DNA of 24,239 nucleotides from Methanimicrococcus sp. (lineage in GTDB: Archaea; Halobacteriota; Methanosarcinia; Methanosarcinales; Methanosarcinaceae). Below the pieces are notes generated by a model. It was given only the letters and a program-made list of their open reading frames with translations. It made no database searches and had not been told where the DNA came from. This document shows positions 1-8,135 of the stretch, one piece after another. Within the stretch, counting starts at the first letter, position 1, and each line of letters begins with the position of its first letter. The position numbers and the translations under genes are program-made. Location: contig WRDC01000008.1 of assembly GCA_009783635.1 (NCBI GenBank), positions 1 through 24,239 of the forward strand, read 5' to 3'.

Positions 1-3000
1 CGTTGTCGGAAGATCGTCATCTTTTGTCAAGATTGATGTAACAGCGGAGGAACTCCAGCCGACGAACTCGACATTAACCATGACACCGTCACTGTCCTTA
101 TCAACAGAGATGTGTGTCGGTTTGGGCGTTGTCTTTAAGACATAGCCGTTCTGCGCAAGGATGTTTATCTCGATGCCGGGACCGCCTGTGCCGTCGTTGG
201 TGTTGTAGATGACACGATACTTTTCATCCGAGATGTCAGGCTTACCGTTGCCTGTGGTATCGTAACCCCAAACAGCGTACACCGTCGCATCATCGTCCTC
301 GATGTAGACAGTCTCTGTCATCGTTGCCGGAAGTACATCGTCTTTTGTCAGGATTCCACTGACATTGGATGAACTCCAGCCCACGAACAACACATCAAAA
401 CCGTTATCTTGACTGTGCGTTGGTTTTTTCGTTGTGTTTAAGGGATATTCCATCTGCGTGAGAAGGTTTATATCAGGATCGGGGCCGCTGCCGGCTATGC
501 CGCCGTTAATATCGTAGAAAATGCTGTACTTTTCTTCCAAAACATCCGGTATGCTATTGCTGTTTGCATCCTCGCCCCAAACGGCGTACACCGTTACATC
601 CGCGTCCGTGAATGTGACATCATCCACAAGTGTCGGAAGTGTGCTGTCCTTATTAAGGACCACATTGATAATGGAGTCGTCAAGGGTCCAGCCGATGAAC
701 AAAGTCAAAGTCGTAGAGGTGTATATCGGGTCGGTGGATGTATCTAAATCTAAATTATGTGTGCCCGCCGGCAAACCACTGACAACCACAGGGTCGTAGC
801 TGCTGCTATAAGAGCCGCCGTTTAAATCATAAGTCAAATTGTACACTTTTTCCATGAACCCTGCGTACACGTTAATGTCTCCGGTCATTCCGGGAACAAT
901 GCCTTCGATCGGAGTCTGAAGCGACGGGTCCTCAAACCAACCTTCAAATATGAATCCGGAGCGAGATGCAGGGGTGAAATCGAACTCACTTGTAAAGTTA
1001 TAAGTCGGCGGATTGAAATGTGTAGCAGACTCAGCATTGACGTAAGTAATGTTATACTCAATCAGCTCCCACTGCGCATATAAATCCAAAGGCTTCGGCA
1101 GGATTCCGACAGAATCTCCGGAAGAGTAGGATGTGCCGTTTCCGTCCGCTTCTGTATTCCAGCCTGTGAAACGATAGCCGGTCTGAGTGAAATTATTTGC
1201 GACAGCCAAATGGTTCGTATTGTACGGAACCTCAACGGTGAAGTTTTCATCACTGCCGGGGAAGTTTTTATGATAGGTGGGATAGAAGACCCAGACACCG
1301 TACAATTCAAATGATACGATAACGGGTTCTGAATAAACATCATAATCGTTACCGTCCTTATCCAACCATTTCACAAATCCTCTGTCGGTGTAATTTTCAC
1401 CGGTATCAATGTCCTTAGGCATCAATTGCGGAAGCGTATTGGATAAATCCGTCGGGTCCTGAGCGTCTGAGTAAAGATTCGGAACATCCTTCATAACAGT
1501 CATATCGTAACGGACCGAACCGCTATTGATAGTACTGTTGTCGGAGTCCCATGGGCTCTCGTTCCAGTTAAAAGTGATTGTGTACGGACCGACCAAACCT
1601 CTGTATGACATAATGCGCTGACCGTTATAAACAATGTTGGCAGCAGTGAGGGTTTGCAAAACATCAGGCTCATTGATGACCGTAAAATCCACCGGATCGG
1701 TCGTACTATTAATGTAATTTGCTGATGAGAAATTTCCACCGGCATAAGTAGGAATGTGGCCTGTCGAATTAAAACGAGCAATGGCATCAAATCCTTTTCC
1801 CAGCTCCGGATTAATCGCCCATTTTGAATTTGGATCTCCGATAATCGTCGCTGTATCGACATCATATGACGCTGTCGTCGTGACGTTATTCCAATATTTA
1901 ATTTGTTCCATATTTGTAAATTTCAAATTGGTCTGATTCACACGAACGTCGTTAAGTGTTTCATTCGAGGTATTCGCAGCAACCGGATTAGCTATCCATA
2001 AAGCGGGTCCTCTTCCGTTGTTATAAAATATTAGACTCTCAACTCTGTCAAGAGCAATCATTTTCGAAACATTGGCAGCCGGATAAGCTACATTTGATAT
2101 GTTCAAACCGATGACATGCAGCGTTGCCAGTTTATCTACCGTCAAATTGCCGGTTTGCAATACAGTGGCTGTACCGTGATTTATTAAATAGACTTCCGCT
2201 CCGTAACTGAGGTCAAAATCGCGGGTAAATCTAACCATACGCGAGGTGGCATTGTTGCCATTACCCGTATTACCGATAACAATGAGTTTTGACCGGTCTT
2301 GTAACTCAACAGCATCAAATTGAACGGCTGTATAATTGTTATTATTTACAACCTGAACGGTTGCGACGGAAGAATTACCCAATACAAATCTATTTCCGAA
2401 ACGGACAAAAGACCCGGTGCTGCCGGTGGCAGGGTCGCCATCACCGGTACTGATAACATTAATTATACTGTAGTCTCCGACAGTGAAGTTGCCGAGAGTG
2501 TCGCCGTTGAACTTATTATCGACAAGCGCGTTCAATGTAACATGGTTGCCAATGATAACATTCGGTGTCTCACCTGCCCCGGCCGCAGAACCATTGAAAA
2601 CTGAGAAACGTGACTGGTCGCCTGTATCTCTGAGAGTATTGTAACGTAAATTTATATTAGCGTCATCATAAATAACGTAATCCGGCATGGCGCCCATGTT
2701 TGCCGAGGTTGCGGAGCTGTTTACCTGAAACATCATAGGACCATCAGCTAAAGCGGACCCGCGGGGATTTGTTTTATAAACCGTCACATTGTCCCTGAAT
2801 TCCACTCTGCCGGCTGCCACGGCTTGACCCCACGCGCTGGAGGCGACGGTTGTCCTGTCATTCATATTTAGTGTGATATTGAGCTTATTACCATTAACAT
2901 CTTCATATTCAAGAACGCCGCCTATACCGAGACCGGCCTCCGTATCATTTGAAGGGTTAGTGCCGCCGAAACGCGGGTCGTTGATAACAATTTCAATGTC

Positions 3001-4440
3001 GGATAATTTAACAATACTGCGATTATCCATCACCAGTTGCGGGCCGATATAAAATGAATTCCGGTAAGTCAGATTTGAGCCATATGCGGCGGTACCGGTG
3101 CCGGAATCGATAAATCCTCTGTTACCGCCGATCATATATGTATTTTCTACAGTTAAGTTGAGCGGATTTAATCGATTCGTGTTCGTCCTCATAACATAAT
3201 GGTTGACGTTGTAAGTAGAGATAACACAGAAATACTGAACCCATTTATGCCAGTCATCATCACGCGATGACTGATCGCCGACGAGCACATTTTTTCCTTC
3301 ACTGCGGTCAACCGCGCCGTTAAAAGTAATATCCCTCTTATTCCGGTCAATAATGGGGTTAGCAATATATAACATGGATGGAAGAAGAGTGGGCTCAGCG
3401 TTTGTCGAACGGTTTCGATATTCATTCTGATTGATATCACTGCCAAGCCAAACGTAAGTGATGTGCACATTACTTCTGCCCGCATTCGCGGGAGTTGCCT
3501 GACCAGCTGTCATATTGATGCTCGTGACTTCATATATGCCTCTCGTATTATACACAATAACTTCATTAGAGAGTTGAGTCGTCAAGAGAGAGGAACCAAG
3601 GCCAACACCGTCTTTGGCATATTCCCAGTCGGGCGCGTCAAAATAGAAATTGACTTCACCCGGGGAGTTAACAGTAACAGTTGTGCCGGATGCCGGCCCG
3701 TGATAAGAGGAGGGGTTGGTAACGGTTGGGTCGTAGGTTGAATTCAGCACCCAATTGCCCATTAAAGCCATGGCTTGATAATCGGCCGCGTTGATTGTAA
3801 CAGGTGTCTCCTCCCACTCTATCTCATAAGTCAGATAGAGGGTGTCGACTTTTTTCATTCCCCAGTTATAATAATCGGAAGGGAAATTGGAATCCGGATA
3901 GACCGAAAGATTCCGATGAGGAATACTGTTGTCTATTTTTGTTGTAATCTGATAAATGTTGATCGTAATGCTATTTCCGCCCCGGCCTCGTAAGAGCGGC
4001 GGGAGTTCGGAATCTGCCGGCTGAATCCCTTCAAAAGTCATTGGTTCCGGCGTTTCGTTGTCATCTGTTATGTAAAAAATGACGCTGCCGGTTTGTCCGA
4101 AAATAACGTTATACCGGTCTGACGACAGAGAATCATCAATTTTATAAGAAGACCATTCAAAATTAACGCTGTTGACCCCGGCGGCGAATTTAAAAGAGTT
4201 GTCGTCGCGGTCTGTATAATGTATTTCGGCGGCTTCGCCTGAAGCGCCGCTGAAATCTTGGCTGCCGATCAGCCGCTCACTTGAACCGCCGGTTTCATCG
4301 TATGTGACAAGATACCAATAAGCTGTCAAATCTTCCATATCCGTATCGCTTTGGGCGGCAACGACATCCGCTGTAATAACCGACCCTGTAAACAATACAC
4401 ATACCATTAAAATTGCAAATATACGTTCAACTATCCTCAT
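1..4440 (-). CDS. Large secreted adhesin-like surface protein with InlB-type repeats (3' end beyond the left edge)
   Basis: An uninterrupted frame of 1480 codons runs from ATG at 4440 to the left edge; I split all 74 lines into codons and found no stop. The upstream frame meets TAG at 4465-4467 with no other start, so this ATG is the start, although its Shine-Dalgarno is weak. Residues 1-30 form a signal peptide: a basic start (MRIVER), a hydrophobic core (IFAILMVCVLF) and a small-residue cleavage zone near VVAAQ. Residues about 35-1030 are rich in Asn, Thr, Val and Gly with many N-x-S/T sequons and short strand-like periods, as in beta-helical adhesins. From about 1040 on come repeats of the Listeria-Bacteroides/InlB B type (a G-[YF]-x-F-x-GW core ending in YAxW) at roughly 1040-1125, 1128-1196, 1197-1300, 1300-1403 and 1403-1480. 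The last full ones have a 103-residue period (W1288 to W1391). Likely exported and N-glycosylated; anchoring cannot be judged without the C terminus. Ligand unknown. Confidence 0.88.
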   Translation of the reverse strand, partial: MRIVERIFAILMVCVLFTGSVITADVVAAQSDTDMEDLTAYWYLVTYDETGGSSERLIGSQDFSGASGEAAEIHYTDRDDNSFKFAAGVNSVNFEWSSYKIDDSLSSDRYNVIFGQTGSVIFYITDDNETPEPMTFEGIQPADSELPPLLRGRGGNSITINIYQITTKIDNSIPHRNLSVYPDSNFPSDYYNWGMKKVDTLYLTYEIEWEETPVTINAADYQAMALMGNWVLNSTYDPTVTNPSSYHGPASGTTVTVNSPGEVNFYFDAPDWEYAKDGVGLGSSLLTTQLSNEVIVYNTRGIYEVTSINMTAGQATPANAGRSNVHITYVWLGSDINQNEYRNRSTNAEPTLLPSMLYIANPIIDRNKRDITFNGAVDRSEGKNVLVGDQSSRDDDWHKWVQYFCVISTYNVNHYVMRTNTNRLNPLNLTVENTYMIGGNRGFIDSGTGTAAYGSNLTYRNSFYIGPQLVMDNRSIVKLSDIEIVINDPRFGGTNPSNDTEAGLGIGGVLEYEDVNGNKLNITLNMNDRTTVASSAWGQAVAAGRVEFRDNVTVYKTNPRGSALADGPMMFQVNSSATSANMGAMPDYVIYDDANINLRYNTLRDTGDQSRFSVFNGSAAGAGETPNVIIGNHVTLNALVDNKFNGDTLGNFTVGDYSIINVISTGDGDPATGSTGSFVRFGNRFVLGNSSVATVQVVNNNNYTAVQFDAVELQDRSKLIVIGNTGNGNNATSRMVRFTRDFDLSYGAEVYLINHGTATVLQTGNLTVDKLATLHVIGLNISNVAYPAANVSKMIALDRVESLIFYNNGRGPALWIANPVAANTSNETLNDVRVNQTNLKFTNMEQIKYWNNVTTTASYDVDTATIIGDPNSKWAINPELGKGFDAIARFNSTGHIPTYAGGNFSSANYINSTTDPVDFTVINEPDVLQTLTAANIVYNGQRIMSYRGLVGPYTITFNWNESPWDSDNSTINSGSVRYDMTVMKDVPNLYSDAQDPTDLSNTLPQLMPKDIDTGENYTDRGFVKWLDKDGNDYDVYSEPVIVSFELYGVWVFYPTYHKNFPGSDENFTVEVPYNTNHLAVANNFTQTGYRFTGWNTEADGNGTSYSSGDSVGILPKPLDLYAQWELIEYNITYVNAESATHFNPPTYNFTSEFDFTPASRSGFIFEGWFEDPSLQTPIEGIVPGMTGDINVYAGFMEKVYNLTYDLNGGSYSSSYDPVVVSGLPAGTHNLDLDTSTDPIYTSTTLTLFIGWTLDDSIINVVLNKDSTLPTLVDDVTFTDADVTVYAVWGEDANSNSIPDVLEEKYSIFYDINGGIAGSGPDPDINLLTQMEYPLNTTKKPTHSQDNGFDVLFVGWSSSNVSGILTKDDVLPATMTETVYIEDDDATVYAVWGYDTTGNGKPDISDEKYRVIYNTNDGTGGPGIEINILAQNGYVLKTTPKPTHISVDKDSDGVMVNVEFVGWSSSAVTSILTKDDDLPTT

Positions 4441-4540
4441 TCTATAACCAACACCTGCATTTATCTAAATTCAAATTCAGTAATATAATATCTATCATCA
4501 AAATAATAATGACAAATTATTAAAATACTAAAAATTTATT

Positions 4541-4547
4541 TTATATA
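4541..4547 (-). promoter_or_regulatory. Probable TATA box of the surface-protein gene
   Basis: On the minus strand the sequence reads ACTATATAAAATA, a good archaeal TATA element, about 100 nt before the ATG at 4440. Transcription would start near 4517 and leave a leader of about 75 nt. The whole spacer is AT-rich, so chance matches are common. Confidence 0.4.
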
Positions 4548-5204
4548 GTTTTTTTTCCTATATAAGTATATCTATAATTAATTGAATATTAATGATTTAG
4601 ATGAAAATGAGATATATATTTTTTTAAGAATACGTCTACTGATAATTAAATAAAAAATTTAAAAACTTAAAAAAATAATAAAAATATGATTCAAAAATTT
4701 TTGATGCCTTCATAAAACCTTCATAAGAAATGCAACTTACAACGATATCGGTTGCCAAAAAAATATTTAAATAACAAGTGACATGAATTTAATCATATTA
4801 TAATACATTTTTTGATATTGCCGGCAGTCCGATCTTTTGATTCTGACTTTAACCACATCCTTAGAAGCTTCCTATCAAAGCCGTTTTTAAAAAATTATAA
4901 AATATTTGCGCATTCCTTAAAGAAAAGGATATCAAAAAATTTAAACATATATTTAATTTTGAAAGGTTATTCAATTATTTGAAAATGTGTTTAATTTTTT
5001 AGGATATTATTTAATTTGTATCATCTGAAAACAGATGAAATTTTAATTTCGACATCACTCGCCCTCATGAAATTTCAATTTTGAATCCTTGATACAATGA
5101 CTTGATATTTCAAAAATGCAAGAAAAAATCAAAAAAAATATCAAAAAAAATATCAAATGGGAACTTTTTCTATTAAATAGATTTTCGGAATTTTTTAAAA
5201 AGAC

Positions 5205-5502
5205 CCTCCCGAATTTGAATTAATCAAAAAACCATTTTTTGGTTTAAACCGAATTGATAAAACAACCTCTTGTGTTTGAATTCTGTAAACGGATGGATAA
5301 AATTGTGTTTAATTGAAGCAATGAAAAACGATTCTGTGTTTGAATTTAATTAAAAATTAATTTAAAAAAATGTTTTTTATTCAAATTAATTGAAAAATAC
5401 AGTATTCCGTGTTTGAATTATATTGACGAAAAATTCTTTTTTGTTTGAGTTTTATTGGAAAATACTTCCCCTGTGTCTGAATTTAATCGCGGCAAACCTG
5501 AC
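5205..5502. repeat. Degenerate tandem array, period about 31-37 nt
   Basis: The word TGTGTTTGAATT (variants CGTGTTTGAATT, TTTGTTTGAGTT, TGTGTCTGAATT, TGTTTTTTATT) recurs at 5271, 5304, 5335, 5371, 5408, 5440 and 5472, giving unit lengths of 33, 31, 36, 37, 32 and 32. It is usually followed by AATT-GAAAAA-like sequence and then a less conserved tail. Two more eroded copies may precede it (GAATTTGAATT near 5211, TTTAAACCGAATT near 5243). It does not resemble a CRISPR: the repeats are short and divergent and there are no uniform spacers. Confidence 0.6.
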
Positions 5503-5654
5503 ATCTTCATTGATTCCATCAAAAGAAGGAACATAATTCCATTTTCAGGTTTCATTTTCATATTTCATTTCCGGATTTGAGACATCAAAGGCGCTCAGAA
5601 TTCAGACTCATGATCCGGGAAATAAGAGAACAGCTGAAATAAATGAAGAGAGGA

Positions 5655-5682
5655 TTTTGAAAAAGAAAAGAAAAAATAAACG
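5655..5682 (-). terminator. Probable U-rich terminator of the DUF373 gene
   Basis: About 80-105 nt past the stop codon at 5760-5762 the minus-strand transcript passes through TTTTTTCTTTTCTTTTTC. Archaeal RNA polymerase terminates on such T-tracts without needing a hairpin. No strong stem is visible. Confidence 0.4.
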
Positions 5683-5759
5683 CCTTCTGTCTTCATCCAC
5701 CCTCTTTATCGGGCATTCATGACCGGATATATCAAAAAAAATGAGAATCGAAAACGGTA

Positions 5760-6998
5760 TTATTTATTTTTTCGATTACCGATGTTCACTTTAACGGTAT
5801 CGGAAACGGCTTCGGCTCCGCCGTCATTTTCATCGTCCGTCGTATCGATCGTAATGATGGTTTCATTTCTTCGAGTCCGTTTTTCCTTTTTATCGGGTAT
5901 TTTCGGTTCTTCTTCATTCTCGCTTCTTTTTTGGACAGCGGCGAAATAAATGCCTGCCATTGAAATCATCACGGCTAAGGCAATACTGTAAGCGAAGTAA
6001 GCCGCCGGAAAAACATAACCTTGTTCAGTCAGGGTGATGGATAAAACATAACTGCTGGCGCTCCAAAACAGCAATGTCCCCGACAGCGCAAACAGCATTT
6101 CCACGACCAAATCCTGATAATCCCGTTTATTGTAAATACGGTCAAATACCCGGCCGAGAATGTAAATAAAGGCGGATGCGGCATACCACAGAACCGTCCA
6201 TTTAATGAACAGTGAAAGCAGCGGAATCAAGCCGTAATAACCGAGATTGCCCGGGTTGACGACCTGCCAAATACCGGTGACGCCGGAAATCGTTCCGATG
6301 ACGAAAAGCAGAATGGATGTAATGGTTGTGACAAAAGACAACTGATGCGTACGGAACGACTTTTTCAAGTCGGACAACCCGATTGCGATCTTTTCATGAA
6401 GGGAGTAAGCTCTCAAAAGCATATACAAGCCGACAATAAAAAACGTACCGATAACGGCAAGCTGCGGCTGGTTTGCAATCATTGCCAGCGCGTAAATGAT
6501 TAAAGCCAAACCAATGGGAACAAAAAACGTCTGAAGGATTTTCGGGTCTTTCAGGAAGTTTTTAATCATATAGTATGTGCTTTCCAATCTTTCACTCTGC
6601 ATGACAACGATTCTTTGAACGGAATCCACTTTCACGCGGGACTGAACGATCGGAACCAGCGATTCGTCTTCCGCGCCGTCGGAGACGAAAATCGCGCTTT
6701 TGACTTCCTGAATAGATAAAAATTCGTCCAGCTGATCGGCAATTTTTTTATCGGAAATCGCGCCGACGTTTTTATCCCCGGCAAAAGAAACAATGTCGGC
6801 GTCAACGCCCAAGCTGCGCAGCTCGTCCAAAATACGGATACCGCCAAAAATCGTGTTTGTGTCCGAATCCTCCGGATCAACGGTTGCCAAACTGACCGCC
6901 GCGGCAATATTAGCCCCGCGGCCAATGACCGGCGTAATCACCTTCGCTTTTTCTCCGAGATCGTTATCTCGGTCAATACAAATGACAAGCGTATCCAT
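5760..6998 (-). CDS. DUF373-family archaeal membrane protein
   Basis: 412 residues, ATG at 6998, TAA stop. The N terminus (MDTLVICIDRDNDLG, then GRGAN and a DPEDSDTN stretch at 43-49) is characteristic of the archaeal DUF373 family, as is the layout: a soluble domain of about 150 residues followed by about six membrane segments (roughly 156-175, 178-197, 221-245, 256-282, 298-322, 330-354). Function is unknown. The first domain has an alternating strand/helix pattern with Asp clusters. After the last membrane segment there is a charged tail of nearly 60 residues (basic KKEKRTRR, then acidic TTDDENDGG), presumably cytoplasmic. The gene lies 120 nt downstream of mptE on the same strand, but a TATA-like TTTTTAATTC near 7057-7066 suggests its own promoter. 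Shine-Dalgarno is weak (GGGAACTG). Family assignment is confident; role is not. Confidence 0.85.
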   Translation of the reverse strand: MDTLVICIDRDNDLGEKAKVITPVIGRGANIAAAVSLATVDPEDSDTNTIFGGIRILDELRSLGVDADIVSFAGDKNVGAISDKKIADQLDEFLSIQEVKSAIFVSDGAEDESLVPIVQSRVKVDSVQRIVVMQSERLESTYYMIKNFLKDPKILQTFFVPIGLALIIYALAMIANQPQLAVIGTFFIVGLYMLLRAYSLHEKIAIGLSDLKKSFRTHQLSFVTTITSILLFVIGTISGVTGIWQVVNPGNLGYYGLIPLLSLFIKWTVLWYAASAFIYILGRVFDRIYNKRDYQDLVVEMLFALSGTLLFWSASSYVLSITLTEQGYVFPAAYFAYSIALAVMISMAGIYFAAVQKRSENEEEPKIPDKKEKRTRRNETIITIDTTDDENDGGAEAVSDTVKVNIGNRKNK

Positions 6999-7057
6999 TT
7001 TTACAGTTCCCGTTGCGGATCCTTTGATAAATATGACAAGACGGACATGAAGAGAAC

Positions 7058-7082
7058 GAATTAAAAAGCAATCCTTTAATTC
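7058..7082. repeat. Inverted repeat between mptE and the DUF373 gene
   Basis: GAATTAAA (7058-7065) and TTTAATTC (7075-7082) are perfect 8-bp arms around a 9-nt loop, about 37 nt past the mptE stop and 60 nt before the DUF373 start. The left arm overlaps the putative TATA element of the DUF373 gene, so it could be an operator or a transcript-end hairpin. Confidence 0.4.
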
Positions 7083-7118
7083 TCATCCACTATTGCTTAG
7101 TTTCCATTCTATTTATAT

Positions 7119-7868
7119 TTAAATATCGGATGAGTCGGAAAAATACCGGATTTTCCCGGGGTTTTCGGAAGATAAGAGATGAATCAGTTTTTTTGCGCAT
7201 TCCAGCTTCTTCTTTTTCAAATCAGTGACAGTCCGGTCATTGAAATCGAATCCGATCAGCATGATTTTGGAGGCGCCGAACGCTTCGGCCAAAAAAACGC
7301 AGCGGTCACCGTCCGTAAATCCGCCGAAGTTGAGCAGTCCGGACGGCGGGCGGCATTGACATGTCGGAAAAACAGTGCCGTTTTTCATATTTTCAACCAT
7401 CGACGGCATATATTTCTCCAATATGCCGATATTGTCTCCGTGCGCGTGAATGAGAAGAAGAGCGCCGCGGTCGGCGGCTTCGATTTCTTTAATCGCGTCA
7501 TTCGGGTGACTCCCGTCCAAATCCGTCACAATAATATCCGGCACCTTGCCCCGCCTTATTAAAACAGTGGCGGCGCCGTCCGCGGCAATGAACAGGTCTT
7601 CCGGACATTGCTTGGAATAAACGATGAATTCTTTTTCAAGAGACGGCGCATTGCCGCAAACCACAACAGACCGGCCGCTGATTTTGGATTCTAGCTTCAA
7701 AAGCGGCCCGCTTTGATCATTGAGACCGCCATTTTGGTCTGCGGCGTCGCCCTTAATTTTTTGGAACTACTCCGACATCCAAAGGGCGGCTTTTTCGTCT
7801 TTCTCCCGCGTAAAACCAAATCGGTTCAGCATTTTCAAATACAGAGGTTCCCATTTTTCAAAATCCAT
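7119..7868 (-). CDS. mptE: 6-hydroxymethyl-7,8-dihydropterin pyrophosphokinase (MptE, DUF115) with in-frame amber codon 34
   Basis: MptE transfers pyrophosphate from ATP to 6-hydroxymethyl-7,8-dihydropterin in tetrahydromethanopterin synthesis. The family core is plain: GNAPS (72-76), AADGAA (D97), TDLDGS (D116, D118), HAHGDN (141-146) and a GGFTDGDR block. The frame starts at ATG 7868, preceded by AAGGAAAG about 8 nt upstream, with MDFEKWEPLY... and REKDEKAA, which match the usual N-terminal helix of archaeal MptE. At 7767-7769 (codon 34) the frame meets TAG, then continues open for 215 codons to TAA. The product would be 249 residues, near normal family length. After the TAG the only in-frame alternative start before GNAPS is a TTG at 7700 with no Shine-Dalgarno. 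I therefore annotate one gene with UAG as a sense codon, most likely pyrrolysine. A nonsense mutation or sequencing error are the alternatives. Confidence 0.85.
7767..7769 (-). other. In-frame UAG codon in mptE, candidate pyrrolysine site
   Basis: In the frame beginning at 7868, codons 31-37 read Met-Ser-Glu-TAG-Phe-Gln-Lys. It is the only stop in the 249-codon frame before the terminal TAA. Family-like sequence lies on both sides in the same frame, so no frameshift is involved. No obvious special stem-loop follows the codon; in Methanosarcina, UAG read-through does not strictly require one. Confidence 0.7.
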
Positions 7869-7916
7869 ATAATCTTTCCTTTTTGTTGATTCCGTTCGTC
7901 GGTAGTTCATTTTGCT

Positions 7917-7976
7917 TTTTGGTCCGGTCTGTTATTTGGTCCGGTTAGTTGATCCGGTTTGTTGATTGGCCCATTT
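7917..7976. repeat. Imperfect GGTCCGGTTWGTT repeats between divergent genes
   Basis: Units TTTTGGTCCGGTCTGTTA (7917-7934), TTTGGTCCGGTTAGTT (7935-7950), GATCCGGTTTGTT (7951-7963) and the weaker GATTGGCCCATTT (7964-7976) follow one another head to tail; a further eroded copy may sit at 7889-7906. They occupy the 267-nt region between mptE (minus) and the ABC operon (plus), downstream of a TATA-like TTTAATTAAA (7974-7983) for mptE. They could bind a regulator or be slippage products. Confidence 0.5.
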
Positions 7977-8060
7977 AATTAAACGAATTCAAATATTATT
8001 AACATATCCTAAAAAAGGGGAATTGTTAATGTTTAATAGGGTAAAAATCAAAAGCAACGC

Positions 8061-8068
8061 TTTAAATA
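8061..8068 (+). promoter_or_regulatory. TATA box of the ABC exporter operon
   Basis: TTTAAATA, in the context ACGCTTTAAATACTTTT, is a near-ideal archaeal TATA element 68 nt before the ATG at 8136. Predicted transcription start near 8092, leader about 45 nt. Confidence 0.6.
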
Positions 8069-8135
8069 CTTTTACTTAATCAATTTTTCTTCCGTTATTT
8101 GACAGTTTATTTTTGACACCCCGGAAAAGACGTTC

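Larger units (their letters stand above)
4441..5759. other. 1.3-kb AT-rich spacer without a recognisable gene
   Basis: I find no coding frame of note on either strand. The spacer holds the candidate promoter of the surface-protein gene at its left end, a perfect 7-bp hairpin (TCATCTG, AAAA loop, CAGATGA) at 5021-5038, two tandem copies of a 12-nt AAAAAAAATATC unit near 5130-5155, the degenerate repeat array at about 5205-5502, and three imperfect TTTCATTTTC-like words near 5539-5573. The right end, just past the DUF373 stop on the minus strand, is U-rich in that transcript and could terminate it. The adjoining CDSs are clearly richer in G+C than this stretch. Confidence 0.7.

Noticed and set aside
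1062..3485. Several short minus- and plus-strand frames inside the surface-protein gene
   Set aside because: They are in other frames than the 1480-codon open frame, which has the signal peptide and repeats.
5271..5502. CRISPR array
   Set aside because: Conserved words are only about 12 nt and diverge; intervals are uneven and not spacer-like.
7119..7700. mptE as a 193-codon gene starting at TTG 7700
   Set aside because: No Shine-Dalgarno precedes the TTG, and the family's N-terminal helix is present in frame upstream, separated only by TAG.
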